Below, piece after piece: positions 26,732 to 36,154 of a DNA stretch of 64,000 nt. Source of the DNA: Persicitalea sp964500445 (GTDB lineage: Bacteria > Bacteroidota > Bacteroidia > Cytophagales > Spirosomataceae). Numbering within the stretch: position 1 is the stretch's first letter; every line of letters begins with the position of its first letter. The stretch covers positions 1 to 64,000 of the forward strand of contig CAZCOG010000005.1 of the NCBI GenBank assembly GCA_964500445.1. Reading direction: 5' to 3'. The notes under the pieces were generated by a model. It made no database searches. It saw only the letters and a program-made list of their open reading frames with translations, and was not told the DNA's origin. Position numbers and translations under genes: made by a program.

Positions 26732-26850
26732 GGTATGAAATCTGGTTGCTCAGGAAAGTACTAGACGCAATTTGCCGGCAGATTTTTTGATTTGTCGGTA
26801 AATTGTCAGATTTTGAGGATTGCTTTTTTTTGATAATAACCCCACAATAT

Positions 26851-27186
26851 ATGTCCAAAAAGAACCGAGCTACCGGTATTGTTTATTCCACCGACCCGAA
26901 TTTTGAATACCAGAATGAAGATGATGAACCAGAGACATTATCCCCAGCGCAACAAGACCTGCGCGTGTGGCTCGACCGCAAGGGAGGCGGCAAAGTAGTA
27001 ACTGTCGTAAAAGGATTTGTGGGGACGATGTCCGATATGGAAACGCTCAGCAAGCAATTGAAAACGGCCTGTGGCAGCGGCGGTACTGCCAAAGATTATG
27101 AAATTCTCATTCAGGGCGACCACCGCGACAAGGTATTGGCCTGGCTACAAAACAAAGGCTATAAGGCCAAAAAGGCAGGAGGTTAG
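26851..27186 (+). CDS. SUI1/eIF1-family translation factor (YciH-like)
   Basis: A 111-aa protein of the SUI1 family, whose bacterial member YciH resembles eIF1 and tunes initiation fidelity under stress. An unstructured acidic N-terminus precedes the fold, seen in RKGGGKVVTVVKGFVG (about 45-60) and EILIQGDHRDKVLAWLQNKGY. Start placed at the ATG at 26851, giving MSKKNRATGIVYSTD as in homologues; an ATG at 26803 would add 16 hydrophobic residues that do not belong. Its stop codon overlaps that of the opposing gene by 4 nt. Confidence 0.92.
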   Translation: MSKKNRATGIVYSTDPNFEYQNEDDEPETLSPAQQDLRVWLDRKGGGKVVTVVKGFVGTMSDMETLSKQLKTACGSGGTAKDYEILIQGDHRDKVLAWLQNKGYKAKKAGG

Positions 27187-27662
27187 AATACTGCCGTGGA
27201 ATCCACGGGCGACTGTTGTACGGGCGGTGGCGGGGCTAATTGCTGTTGCTGAGGCTGCTGCTGATACATAGGGTTTTGCTGCGGCATCATGGGGTTGTCC
27301 AGTAGTTCTACATGGGTGATGAAGTACTTGGTGTCACCAATCCAGGGCAGTATAAAGAATTTTTCTTCATAAGTAAGCGAAACCCGGCGCCCAGTTTTGA
27401 TCCCTTCTTCGAGTTTGGAAACCGCTGTTTCGTTGTCCGCATCGACCGAAAAATCCCATTGGTTGGCGCTAAGGGTACCTCCCCCTTCAAACAGGCCACC
27501 GACGTTCAAGACACCTTCATAGGTTTTAAAGACAAAGCCTCGTTTGCTGAGCTTTATGACAAATCCTCCGCGCTTCCCTTCGCTGTAATAGCCAAAAGTG
27601 ATGTAGTAAAATATGCCGAATACGATCAGCAGAAAAATTCCAAGTATGACCCATTTACGCAT
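27183..27662 (-). CDS. Single-pass membrane protein of unknown function
   Basis: A 159-aa protein with one N-terminal membrane helix (about residues 5-25), then a conserved region YYSEGKRGGFVIKLSKRGFVFKTYEGVLNVGG and a periplasmic-like beta-rich part. The C-terminal 40 residues are Gln/Pro-rich low complexity (MYQQQPQQQQLAPPPP). Relatives in Bacteroidota are sometimes labelled 6-phosphogluconate dehydrogenase, which nothing in this sequence supports. The stop overlaps the stop of the converging SUI1 gene. Confidence 0.72.
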   Translation of the reverse strand: MRKWVILGIFLLIVFGIFYYITFGYYSEGKRGGFVIKLSKRGFVFKTYEGVLNVGGLFEGGGTLSANQWDFSVDADNETAVSKLEEGIKTGRRVSLTYEEKFFILPWIGDTKYFITHVELLDNPMMPQQNPMYQQQPQQQQLAPPPPVQQSPVDSTAVF

Positions 27663-27829
27663 AGGGAGGGTGTATTTTAAGGGAATGAAGGAAGTCTTTC
27701 CGGGCCATAAAGCGACGGGAAGACCCAGTGTTTTTTAGTCAAAAGCCAAAATTCAGTATTTGGCAGGAGTTTTCCAAGTGCTGTTAAGGCTCAGGTACTT
27801 TTCAGCACTATGGGCTAAAAATACTGAAC

Positions 27830-29074
27830 TCACTTTGCCCGGATCGCTTCCACGGGGTCCATGCGGGCAGCAAGCATTGCGGGCACAATTCCCGACAGAA
27901 CACCGATAACGCTGGAAACCCCCAGGCCCAGGGCAACATTTTTGGGCAACAAAACTACCTCTAAACTACCCAGTGGCATAAAAGTGAGCAAGTAAACAAT
28001 GAAAATCCCTACTAGCCCGCCCACCAGGCTAAGCATTACGGCCTCGAACAAAAACTGGCAGAGGATGAAATAATTCTTGGCTCCCAGCGATTTCTGAATG
28101 CCAATCAGGTTGGTTCGCTCTTTCACCGACACAAACATAATGTTGGCAATCCCGAAGCCACCTACCAGAATCGAGAAACTACCAATGACCCAGCCCGCCA
28201 GCGTCAGCACCCCGAATAAGCCCGAAATGGCCTGGGCGGCGGCTTCCGGGCGGTTGATCGAGAAATTGTTGTCGTCGCGGGGCTTAATGCCCCTGATGGT
28301 GCGCATCAGGCCGGTGACTTCGGCCTCCACTTCGTACAGGCCCTCGTCCGACTCGTAGCCCTTCACTACGATGTCGGGATCGGGTCGCCCTGATTGGAAA
28401 AGCTTGGCAAAAGCGTTATATGGAATAAAACACTTCGTGTCGGGTGGGCCGCCGAATTCGATCAGACTCTCGCCCTTTTTCTCCTGAACCCCAGCCACCA
28501 CGAAGCGGTTGCCCGCCAACTTGAACTCCTTGCCAAGCGGGTTGCCGCCCGGAAAAAGTGTTTCGGCGATGTCGGCCCCAATGATTGCTACTTGCCGGCC
28601 TGCATCGGTTTCGATCGGTGAAAAGTACCGTCCTTCGGCGATAGTAATGTCCGATATCTCGTTATAGTCATAAGAAATTCCCTGAATTAAGGCGGTCATG
28701 CTGTTGGAGCCGTTCTTGACCGTAGTGTTGCCTTTGAAATCCATCACGGCCACCGCGCTGGCGTTTTCCAGGTTGTCGTAAAGGTACTTGTACTCCCGGT
28801 AGCTGGGATTAGGCCATTGAAAGTACCGCCACCAGGCGTACTCCCCATTGCCAAACCCCCACGGCCACTTCTGCACATAAAGTACTTTGTCACCGATAAA
28901 ACTCATGCTTTCCTTGATGTTTCGTTCGAGTGAATCGACGATCGTGAACACAGCTACGATGGCGAAAATGCCAACCGTTACTCCCAGCAGGGATAGAATA
29001 GTGCGTGTGAGATTACCCCGCAAAGCCTGCCAGGCGAAGCGAAAGCTTTCGAGGATTTGTCGAATGAATTTCAT
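27830..29074 (-). CDS. MacB/FtsX-type ABC transporter permease
   Basis: An inner-membrane permease of the MacB/LolE type, 414 aa with four helices: one near residues 17-45, a large extracytoplasmic MacB_PCD domain (about 46-270) and three helices in the C-terminal FtsX domain (about 285-405), ending in the family motif ARMDPVEAIRAK. Such permeases drive export or lipoprotein-type mechanotransmission with a separate ATPase; none is adjacent here, so the partner must be encoded elsewhere. The substrate is unknown. Confidence 0.9.
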   Translation of the reverse strand: MKFIRQILESFRFAWQALRGNLTRTILSLLGVTVGIFAIVAVFTIVDSLERNIKESMSFIGDKVLYVQKWPWGFGNGEYAWWRYFQWPNPSYREYKYLYDNLENASAVAVMDFKGNTTVKNGSNSMTALIQGISYDYNEISDITIAEGRYFSPIETDAGRQVAIIGADIAETLFPGGNPLGKEFKLAGNRFVVAGVQEKKGESLIEFGGPPDTKCFIPYNAFAKLFQSGRPDPDIVVKGYESDEGLYEVEAEVTGLMRTIRGIKPRDDNNFSINRPEAAAQAISGLFGVLTLAGWVIGSFSILVGGFGIANIMFVSVKERTNLIGIQKSLGAKNYFILCQFLFEAVMLSLVGGLVGIFIVYLLTFMPLGSLEVVLLPKNVALGLGVSSVIGVLSGIVPAMLAARMDPVEAIRAK

Positions 29075-29181
29075 AAAGTTGGTTTCTGGAGAAATTTAAA
29101 TGGCTAACCAAAATGCTGCTGCAAAAGTTAAAAACCTAACGCAAAGCCGCAAAACAAAAGGGATAAGTGGCAAGATGGACG

Positions 29182-29211
29182 TTTGTATGTGGGAATTAAT
29201 CGCGTATTTTG
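29182..29211 (+). promoter_or_regulatory. Probable promoter of the TerC-family gene
   Basis: TTTG (29182-29185), 19 nt, then TATTTTG (29205-29211), one base shorter than TAnnTTTG. It leaves a leader of roughly 25-30 nt, too short for a manganese riboswitch. Confidence 0.4.
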
Positions 29212-29243
29212 TTGTTTAGTACTATTCATCACTGAACGAATTC

Positions 29244-30311
29244 ATGTCAAGCGAAGTCATATTTTTTGCCGGATTCACGGTTTTTGTCATTCTGGTCATG
29301 ATGCTCGATCTGGGAGCATTCAGCCGTAAGTCAACCAGCCACATTGTCAAGTTCAAAGAAGCCGCCACGTGGAGTGCCGTGTGGGTGGCCCTTGCGCTGG
29401 GATTTTATATTTTTCTGCGTTTTTATGGACACTGGGTACACGACATCAGCGATCCGTCGCATTTGGCTGCCGTCAAAAGTACCTATTATCCCAACCTGGT
29501 TCTGCCTACGGATTTCGAACCGGCCCTGACCGTTTTTCAGAACAACATGGCCCTGGAATATCTTACGGGCTATCTGGTAGAGTACTCGCTTTCGGTGGAT
29601 AATATTTTTGTATTTATCCTGATCTTCAACTCCTTTGGTGTTCGGGAAATTTATTATAAGAAAGTACTTGTGTGGGGTATTTTGGGCTCGATCGTCCTGC
29701 GCTTTATCTTTATTTTCCTCGGTTCGGCGTTGATTCAGGAATTCAGCTGGGTACTTTACATATTCGGCGCATTCCTGGTTTATACCGGAATCAAAATTCT
29801 CGTTACCAAAGACGAAGAAGAAGGCATCGATGTACAGAAACACCCTGCTGTCCGGCTTTCTTCCCGCTACCTCAATGTATTCGAGCGCTACGTCGTGGAT
29901 AATTTCTTCGTTCGTCGCAAGCGTGACAACAAGCTTTACGTTACGCCATTATTCGTGGTGATGATCGTCATTGCTTTTACCGATGTGGTGTTTGCGGTCG
30001 ATTCCATTCCGGCCATTTTCTCGATCACCAAAGATCCCTATATAGTATTCTTTTCCAATGTGTTCGCTATCATGGGTCTGCGCTCGATGTTCTTCTTCCT
30101 CGTCAATATCATCGATATGTTTAGCTACCTCAAATACGGCCTGGGCGTTTTATTGACCTTTATCGGCCTGAAAATGCTTTTTGAGCACCAATTGCACGAG
30201 TGGGGATTCAGCAATATGTACTCCCTGATCGTGATTGTGGCTATCCTGGCAATCAGTATCGTGGCGTCGCTGCTGTTTCCCCCCAAGGAAGAAGTGGTAA
30301 AAGAGGGTTAA
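29244..30311 (+). CDS. TerC-family membrane protein (Alx-like)
   Basis: An inner-membrane protein of the TerC family, whose Alx and related members export manganese or help load metal into exoenzymes. 355 aa with about nine hydrophobic segments; the family Asp-containing motifs are SLSVDNIFVFILI (about residues 116-128) and VIAFTDVVFAVDSIPAIFSITKDPY (about 232-256). It is monocistronic. Metal specificity is inferred only from the family. Confidence 0.92.
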   Translation: MSSEVIFFAGFTVFVILVMMLDLGAFSRKSTSHIVKFKEAATWSAVWVALALGFYIFLRFYGHWVHDISDPSHLAAVKSTYYPNLVLPTDFEPALTVFQNNMALEYLTGYLVEYSLSVDNIFVFILIFNSFGVREIYYKKVLVWGILGSIVLRFIFIFLGSALIQEFSWVLYIFGAFLVYTGIKILVTKDEEEGIDVQKHPAVRLSSRYLNVFERYVVDNFFVRRKRDNKLYVTPLFVVMIVIAFTDVVFAVDSIPAIFSITKDPYIVFFSNVFAIMGLRSMFFFLVNIIDMFSYLKYGLGVLLTFIGLKMLFEHQLHEWGFSNMYSLIVIVAILAISIVASLLFPPKEEVVKEG

Positions 30312-30393
30312 CGGTTAAAGGATCAAACGGTGCATTTAAGCGACAGAGTGAGTCTAACTGGTCGAGCGCTCCCGTCAACCCATTAACCACTCC

Positions 30394-31440
30394 TTATGCA
30401 AAGTGGCTCTTGGCGTTTATCACCTGAGGCTCTCCCCCTTTTTCGGTCACGGTGTAGTTGAAACCTTTTTGGATAGAATAAGCACCCACCTCGCCTTGCT
30501 TGTTGACCGCGATGAAACCTACCTGGAAGGTCTTGGCGCGTTCGGGATCAGGCTTGATGATTCTTTCCACGGCTTTCTTGCAGGCTTCGTAGGGTGACAA
30601 CCCCGAGCGCATGAACTCGACCACCAGGTGCGTACCGCACACCCGAATGACTTCCTCACCCTGCCCGGAGGAAGTGGCCGCGCCTACTTCATTATCCACA
30701 AATAACCCCGCTCCGATAATGGGTGAGTCGCCCACGCGACCCCGCATCTTGAAGCCCATGCCGCTGGTAGTACACATGCCCGACACGTCGCCGTTGGCAT
30801 CCAGGGCCAATGTACCCATGGTATCGTGGTTGAATGCGCCATCTTCCAGTCGCGCCGGAGCAAAGGGACCATGGCCTTTCTCTTTGCCATTACTACCTTT
30901 GTTTTGTTGAAGTTCAATATTGATAACAGGTTTGTACTCCTCTTTCTTTAACCAGTTTTCGTAGGACTTCTTCGCTCCTGCCGAAAGTTCGTCCGGTTCC
31001 AGTTTGAAGCCGTTTTCTACGGCAAACTGCTGCGCGCCCGCGCCTACCAGAAAAACGTGCGGGGTCAACTCCATTACTTTCCGAGCCACGGACACGGGGT
31101 GTTTTATTCTTTCCAAAAACGCCACCGCACCGCAGTTGGCTTTCTCATCCATGATGCAGGAATCCAGCGTTACGTAGCCGTCGCGGTCAGGGTTACCGCC
31201 CAGGCCCACGCAACAATTGATGTCGTTTTCGATGGCGATTCCCGCCTGTTCTACCGCATCAAGCGCCTTTCCACCTTTTTCCAAAATCGGCCAGGCCGCA
31301 CCGTTGGCGATTTTGCCGCTATCCCAGGTCGAGATGACAATGGGCTTGTTCACAATGGTACTTTTGGCAAAAAGGCGGTTCGTATTGAGAAAAGGCAATG
31401 CCAGAGCCGAAAAACGGAGAAAGGAGCGACGGTTATTCAT
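30394..31440 (-). CDS. Tat-exported glycosylasparaginase
   Basis: An Ntn-hydrolase that cleaves the GlcNAc-Asn bond of glycoasparagines, freeing sugar and aspartate. Start placed at the ATG at 31440, giving MNNRRSFLRFSALALPF, a twin-arginine signal (RRSFLRF); an ATG 25 codons upstream would bury it. The precursor self-cleaves before Thr207 in HDTMGTLALD to yield alpha and beta chains; GRVGDSPIIGAG and CTTSGMGFKMRG are substrate-site motifs. The 348 aa length is normal. Export suggests glycoprotein scavenging, with an M20 amidohydrolase just upstream on the same strand. The gap 31441-31694 holds a TATATTTG element (31595-31602, minus strand) that may be its -7 box. Confidence 0.92.
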   Translation of the reverse strand: MNNRRSFLRFSALALPFLNTNRLFAKSTIVNKPIVISTWDSGKIANGAAWPILEKGGKALDAVEQAGIAIENDINCCVGLGGNPDRDGYVTLDSCIMDEKANCGAVAFLERIKHPVSVARKVMELTPHVFLVGAGAQQFAVENGFKLEPDELSAGAKKSYENWLKKEEYKPVINIELQQNKGSNGKEKGHGPFAPARLEDGAFNHDTMGTLALDANGDVSGMCTTSGMGFKMRGRVGDSPIIGAGLFVDNEVGAATSSGQGEEVIRVCGTHLVVEFMRSGLSPYEACKKAVERIIKPDPERAKTFQVGFIAVNKQGEVGAYSIQKGFNYTVTEKGGEPQVINAKSHFA

Positions 31441-31694
31441 TAAATGGAAAGTTGGTAAGTAGATGCCGGATTTTGGATTCCAGATATTGGACGTTATTAA
31501 ATTGCTTAAAATCAATAAGTTACGTCTTTATTCGAACTAAAATTCAATGCAAAATAACTTTGCGGGGGTACTTATGTTCAATTAAGATTATTTACAAATA
31601 TAGTATTGAGCGGGTACTTACTAAGAAAAACGCGATCAACGATTCCGCATCAATGAGATTACTAGAATAGAAACGGCTGTTAGCGCCGGAAAAT

Positions 31695-33386
31695 CTATTT
31701 CCCTTTCGATTCCGCTTGCTTGGCTTCCAGTTCCTTAATCTTCGCCCGCTGCGCGTCGTTGACTGTCGGATAGTTGATACCCAATTGCTCAAGATAGGTC
31801 TTGTACTTACCCGGTTCGTAATAATATTTCTCCAAAGAAGGTTTGAATTCGGCCATAATTTCTTTATTCAAGTACGTAGCCGGAAAATCCTTCGGACCTA
31901 CCAGCGGCGTGTATTGCAGTTCTTTCGTTTGCTCATCGCGGTAATAAGCCCAGGCTTTTTTCAGGACTTCGGGCTTAGTGAGCATATCGATCAGGGTCAT
32001 CGCCTCGGCTTTGGCTCCGGCCACGATGCCTTTGTGGGCGATAGGCGTAGCCATCGAAATGGCGTTGGACCAGTGGTGGCCCGGCAGGTTGGGAATATTC
32101 GATGGATAGCGCAGAACTACCGTCGGCAAGGCCCATGAAATATCGGCAATATCATCGGAGCCGCCGCCCATCGAGCGCATGATTTGGCCGCCCATCGACG
32201 CTACGGGCATATCGGCAGGTAAGCCAATGGAGTCGAGCTTCGTAGCCAATCCTTCGATTTTGCTGGCTTCCATTTCTATTTGGGAAGCTTTGGCGAGTAG
32301 CTGATCGTTTTCGTCCCAGGCAGGAAGCCCTACCTTTTTAATATTTTCGTAAAGAGTTTCGGCAATAGGCTGGTTGAAATGTCCCGGCCAGGCCGAACCA
32401 AGTACCTCGTAAGTGAACTTAGTGTCGGTCATCAGCGCGGCGCCTTCGGCCATCTTCATGCCGATATCATAAAGCTTCTTGATTTTCGGGTAGCTGCGAT
32501 CACGAAAGTAGTACCAGACCGATGCCTTGGAAGGCACCACGTTGGGCTGGTCGCCACCGTCAGGAATCACGTAGTGCGAGCGTTGGGTGAGTTCGAGATG
32601 CTCGCGGCGGAAGTTCCAGCCGACGTTCATCAGTTCCACGGCATCCAACGCACTTTTACCGCGCCAGGGCGCTCCGGCTGCGTGGGCGGCCTGTCCCTCA
32701 AACATGAACTTTACCGAGATCAGGCCGTTGTTGCCCGCATCGCCGTAGCCGACGCTCAGATTGCTGCTCACGTGGGTAAAAATGCAGGCATCCACGTCCT
32801 TAAAGTAGCCATCGCGCACAAAATATGCCTTCGCTCCCACCAGCTCTTCGGCCACTCCGGGCCATAGCATCAAAGTACCCGGAATCTTGTCACGCTCCAT
32901 GATTTTCTTGACTGCCAGGGCCGAAATGATGTTCAAAGCCTGCCCCGAGTTGTGGCCTTCGCCGTGGCCGGGCGCGCCCGCTACCAACGGATCATGGTAG
33001 GCGACGCCGGGTTTTTGACTGGCTTTGGGGATGCAGTCTACGTCGGAACCGAGAGCGATAACGGGCTTGCCGCTACCCCAGGTCGCGATCCAGGCCGTGG
33101 GCATCTGGGCGATACCTCGCTGAATGGTGAAGCCTTCTTTTTCCAAAAGCGTAGTCAGGTACTTTGCCGACTCTTCTTCCTGAAAGCCCAGTTCGGCAAA
33201 ACTGAACAGCATATCATTGATTTCCTGACCCAGCTTCGCGTTCTGCTCCACGCTCAGGATCACCTCCTGTTTCAGTTTAGCAGCAGGGTCGGCGGGGGTA
33301 CTTTTAGCGCGTTTCGATTGGGCAAACGTTAGAGTGGTAGTCAAAACCAGCGCCACGCCTAGTAACGAAAGTAGTGTTTTTTTCAT
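31695..33386 (-). CDS. Exported M20-family amidohydrolase (AbgB-like)
   Basis: A metal-dependent peptidase or amidohydrolase of family M20, 563 aa, with signal peptide MKKTLLSLLGVALVLTTTLTFAQ. Metal-site motifs are ALGSDVDCIP (Asp), PGHGEGHNSG (His cluster) and GVAEELVGA (Glu pair), with a dimerisation domain in between (FEGQAAHAAGAPWRGKSALDAVELM). The nearest known group is p-aminobenzoyl-glutamate hydrolase subunit B; the C-terminal 90-residue extension is typical of Bacteroidota members. The substrate is not certain. Confidence 0.9.
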   Translation of the reverse strand: MKKTLLSLLGVALVLTTTLTFAQSKRAKSTPADPAAKLKQEVILSVEQNAKLGQEINDMLFSFAELGFQEEESAKYLTTLLEKEGFTIQRGIAQMPTAWIATWGSGKPVIALGSDVDCIPKASQKPGVAYHDPLVAGAPGHGEGHNSGQALNIISALAVKKIMERDKIPGTLMLWPGVAEELVGAKAYFVRDGYFKDVDACIFTHVSSNLSVGYGDAGNNGLISVKFMFEGQAAHAAGAPWRGKSALDAVELMNVGWNFRREHLELTQRSHYVIPDGGDQPNVVPSKASVWYYFRDRSYPKIKKLYDIGMKMAEGAALMTDTKFTYEVLGSAWPGHFNQPIAETLYENIKKVGLPAWDENDQLLAKASQIEMEASKIEGLATKLDSIGLPADMPVASMGGQIMRSMGGGSDDIADISWALPTVVLRYPSNIPNLPGHHWSNAISMATPIAHKGIVAGAKAEAMTLIDMLTKPEVLKKAWAYYRDEQTKELQYTPLVGPKDFPATYLNKEIMAEFKPSLEKYYYEPGKYKTYLEQLGINYPTVNDAQRAKIKELEAKQAESKGK

Positions 33387-33612
33387 GCAGAAGAATAATT
33401 GCTAAAATGAGAGAATCTAAAAACAAAAGACCTGTCAAGTTGCCTAATTCCTGCATAAACTCCAAGTACTTTTCAAATACGGTCAATCAATGGTCGCCTG
33501 AAAATCTGAGAATATAGCTTCAGCAATATTTCTGCCCGGTTCAATACAATGGATCAGATTGCGCTATATGAAAATCATGGGACTCCAAGTACCCTAAATC
33601 AGCTAGTTGTCC

Positions 33613-35328
33613 TTATATATTTCCCTTTTTCATCTCGGTCACGGCATGATCGGCGGCGCGGGCGGTGATGGCCATGTAGGTAAGCGAGGGATTCTGCGTG
33701 GCGGTGGATACCATACAGCCGCCATCAGTCACAAAGACATTAGGTACAGCGTGAACCTGGTTCCATTTATTCAACATCGAAGTCTTCGGGTCATTTCCCA
33801 TGCGGATACCACCCATTTCGTGGTTCTCACTACCGGGAAAACGGCCCGTATCGGCGGTTTTGATATTAGTAAAACCCGCTTTGGTGAACATCTCGGTAAA
33901 CTGTTCGTAAAAGTCCTGCACCATTTTTCGGTCGTTGTCGTCGAAGTCAACCGACATACGCAGCAGCGGGATGCCCCAGTCATCTTTCAGCGTCGGGTCC
34001 AGCCGGATAAAATTACTTTCCTTCGTCAGCGTTTCGCCCATCATTTGCGCCCCGATGCTCCAGCCACCCCGGTCAGGCGCAAGTAGGCTTTGTTTCAGCT
34101 CCTCACCCACCATTCCGGAGGTAGAATTATTCTTTTTACTGGTGTTGAAAGATGTAGCGTAACCGCGCAGAAAGTCGGTTTCCTGCTTAAACACATTGCG
34201 GAAGCGCGGAACATAGCCGCCCGTGGGGCGCCGTCCGTCGGTCGTGGAATCGTGGAAGCCGTCGTAGTCCGCGCTCACCCGGCCTCGGTAGTTGTGGAAG
34301 CCAATGAACTTGCCCAGCACGTCGCTGTCATTACCCATGCCGTTGGGAAAACGCCGGGAGGTTGAATTCATCAAAACCAGATTAGAGTTGATCGCCGAGG
34401 CGTTCAGGAAAATGATCTTGGCGTAGTACTCCATCATTTCCTTCGTATTGGCGTCTACTACCCGCACGCCCACCGCGCGTTGCTTTTTCTCGTCGTAGAT
34501 AATCGAATGCACTACCGAATGGGGCCGCAGGGTCATTTTTCCGGTTTTCATCGCCCAGGGCAAGGTGGACGAATTGGTGCTGAAGTACCCGCCAAACGGG
34601 CAACCCCGCTGGCACATTACCCGATGCTGGCACTTGGCGCGCCCCTGGTCGTAGTGGATTTGCTGCGGCTCGGTAATATGGGCACAGCGACCGACGATGA
34701 CCGGACGTGTCCCTTTGTAATGCTTCGCCATCTGCTCGCTGAAATGCTTCTCGACGCAGGTCATTTCGTGGGCGGGCAGAAACTCACCGTCGGGTAATTG
34801 TGGTATTCCGTCGCGATTGCCCGCAATACCCGCAAACTTTTCCACGTAGCTGTACCAGGGTGCGAGGTCAGCGTACCGGATGGGCCAGTCGATGGCGAAA
34901 CCGTCGCGGGCCGGACCTTCGAAGTCGTAGTCCGACCATCGCTGTACCTGTCGCGCCCACAGCAGCGACCGCCCCCCCACCTGATAGCCACGCATCCAGT
35001 CGAAAGGCTTGTCCTGCACGTAGGGATGCACCTTGTCTTTCATCACAAAATGCATGGCATCTTCTTTGAAAATATAGTGCTTGCTGGCAATCGGATTGGC
35101 TTGCCGTTCGGCCAGGGTTGGCTGTCCCAGATGATCAAATTCCCACGGCTGCATGTTGGTCGTGGGGTAATCCACATTATGCTTCACATCGCGGCCGCGC
35201 TCAAGTACCAGAGTTTTCAGCCCTTTTCCGGTAAGTTCTTTGGCAGCCCAGCCGCCGCTGATGCCGGTACCGATGACGATGGCATCGTACGTACGGGCTT
35301 TGATAGAGTCGAGATTTAAGTAGGACAC
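33613..35328 (-). CDS. GMC-family FAD-dependent oxidoreductase
   Basis: A flavin enzyme of the glucose-methanol-choline group, 571 aa, probably oxidising a sugar or glycoside alcohol. The FAD-binding motif is VIGTGISGGWAAKEL (18-32), with the ADP-binding VLERGRD following. The cluster Cys233, Cys239, Cys243 (CQHRVMCQRGCPFGG) is shared with gluconate 2-dehydrogenase/glucoside 3-dehydrogenase-type large subunits. The active-site His lies in NHEMGGIRMG and the C-terminal GMC signature in TATQNPSLTYMAITARAADHA. It has no signal of its own; such enzymes usually travel with a Tat-bearing small subunit, which is not adjacent here. The start is GTG, 12 nt after the unknown upstream gene. Confidence 0.92.
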   Translation of the reverse strand: MSYLNLDSIKARTYDAIVIGTGISGGWAAKELTGKGLKTLVLERGRDVKHNVDYPTTNMQPWEFDHLGQPTLAERQANPIASKHYIFKEDAMHFVMKDKVHPYVQDKPFDWMRGYQVGGRSLLWARQVQRWSDYDFEGPARDGFAIDWPIRYADLAPWYSYVEKFAGIAGNRDGIPQLPDGEFLPAHEMTCVEKHFSEQMAKHYKGTRPVIVGRCAHITEPQQIHYDQGRAKCQHRVMCQRGCPFGGYFSTNSSTLPWAMKTGKMTLRPHSVVHSIIYDEKKQRAVGVRVVDANTKEMMEYYAKIIFLNASAINSNLVLMNSTSRRFPNGMGNDSDVLGKFIGFHNYRGRVSADYDGFHDSTTDGRRPTGGYVPRFRNVFKQETDFLRGYATSFNTSKKNNSTSGMVGEELKQSLLAPDRGGWSIGAQMMGETLTKESNFIRLDPTLKDDWGIPLLRMSVDFDDNDRKMVQDFYEQFTEMFTKAGFTNIKTADTGRFPGSENHEMGGIRMGNDPKTSMLNKWNQVHAVPNVFVTDGGCMVSTATQNPSLTYMAITARAADHAVTEMKKGNI

Positions 35329-35339
35329 GGGAAATAAGG

Positions 35340-36047
35340 TTACTTGCCTGCAAACATGAACATAAACAATCCAATCAAGAGAAAGGGCACTACCAACAAA
35401 AGCATCAAACCCAGGATAACGAAGATGGCTACGCGGTAAGGGTGCTTCATCATATAACTTTCGGTAGCGGTCAGGCTCAGCTTTTCCGGTGGTTCTTCGG
35501 CCTGTTTCACCTTTCTTGCTACTTGCAAGAAGGGGGGTATCAGGGCATCGAGAGCTTCCAGATCCACCTGATTCATCCGGTAACCGTAGGTAAGATTCAA
35601 AGGGTCGAGCGCCAGGCTCTGCTGCCTTCTGATCTTATCGTTGTCATGGAACAGCTTCACGAGCGCATCCTGGACTTCCTGGTCTTTAAGGATACGCTCA
35701 CTCCACGTCCTGGAAGCCACCCAAGCACTGAGCAGATTCCTTGAATCGTTCAGTTTGAGCAGCTCGAATTTCTTCCGCTTTCTGTTGACAAAATTAGCCA
35801 GGCGGTTGTCGATGGCCTTCGAATCTCCCACCGTAAAGCGGGAAGGAACTTTCAAAGGCACTGAAAGCGTCACCCGGCAGCCTACAAATTCTGTGTACCG
35901 TATCTCCCCGGCATACTTTGTTCTTTTTAAGGGTTGAAACCACAGCTCCAAAGGTCCTAGCTCAGTTTCCCGGATAAACTTCAACCGTTTATCTCCCTGA
36001 ACAAAATGATTTCTTTCTAGAAACGAAGTAAGGTTGGGATTGCTCAT
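35340..36047 (-). CDS. Unknown C-tail membrane protein preceding the GMC oxidoreductase
   Basis: A 235-aa protein I do not recognise. The N-terminal ~200 residues are soluble and basic, with an Arg/Lys-rich helix (FVNRKRKKFELLKL); the C-terminal ~30 residues form one long or two short membrane helices (VAIFVILGLMLLLVVPFLLIG, split over a Pro). There is no signal peptide, so the bulk should be cytoplasmic. Start placed at the ATG at 36047; one 19 codons earlier is possible. It ends 12 nt before the GMC gene, where a gluconate 2-dehydrogenase subunit 3 is common in other genomes; it shows no similarity to that subunit that I can see. Confidence 0.68.
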   Translation of the reverse strand: MSNPNLTSFLERNHFVQGDKRLKFIRETELGPLELWFQPLKRTKYAGEIRYTEFVGCRVTLSVPLKVPSRFTVGDSKAIDNRLANFVNRKRKKFELLKLNDSRNLLSAWVASRTWSERILKDQEVQDALVKLFHDNDKIRRQQSLALDPLNLTYGYRMNQVDLEALDALIPPFLQVARKVKQAEEPPEKLSLTATESYMMKHPYRVAIFVILGLMLLLVVPFLLIGLFMFMFAGK

Positions 36048-36154
36048 AGTTTCGCGTTTAGGGTAAGTGCCTGAAAAATAAGGCTTTTGGCTAACTCTTC
36101 CCAAAATAGTTAGTCAACGGTTATCGACCCACAAAGCAAACTACCCCAAACTAC

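Noticed and set aside
27183..27662. Labelling the 159-aa membrane protein 6-phosphogluconate dehydrogenase
   Set aside because: It is too short, membrane-anchored and has no nucleotide-binding motif.
29075..29243. Possible manganese (yybP-ykoY) riboswitch before the TerC gene
   Set aside because: The likely promoter leaves only about 30 nt of leader, and no riboswitch core was seen.
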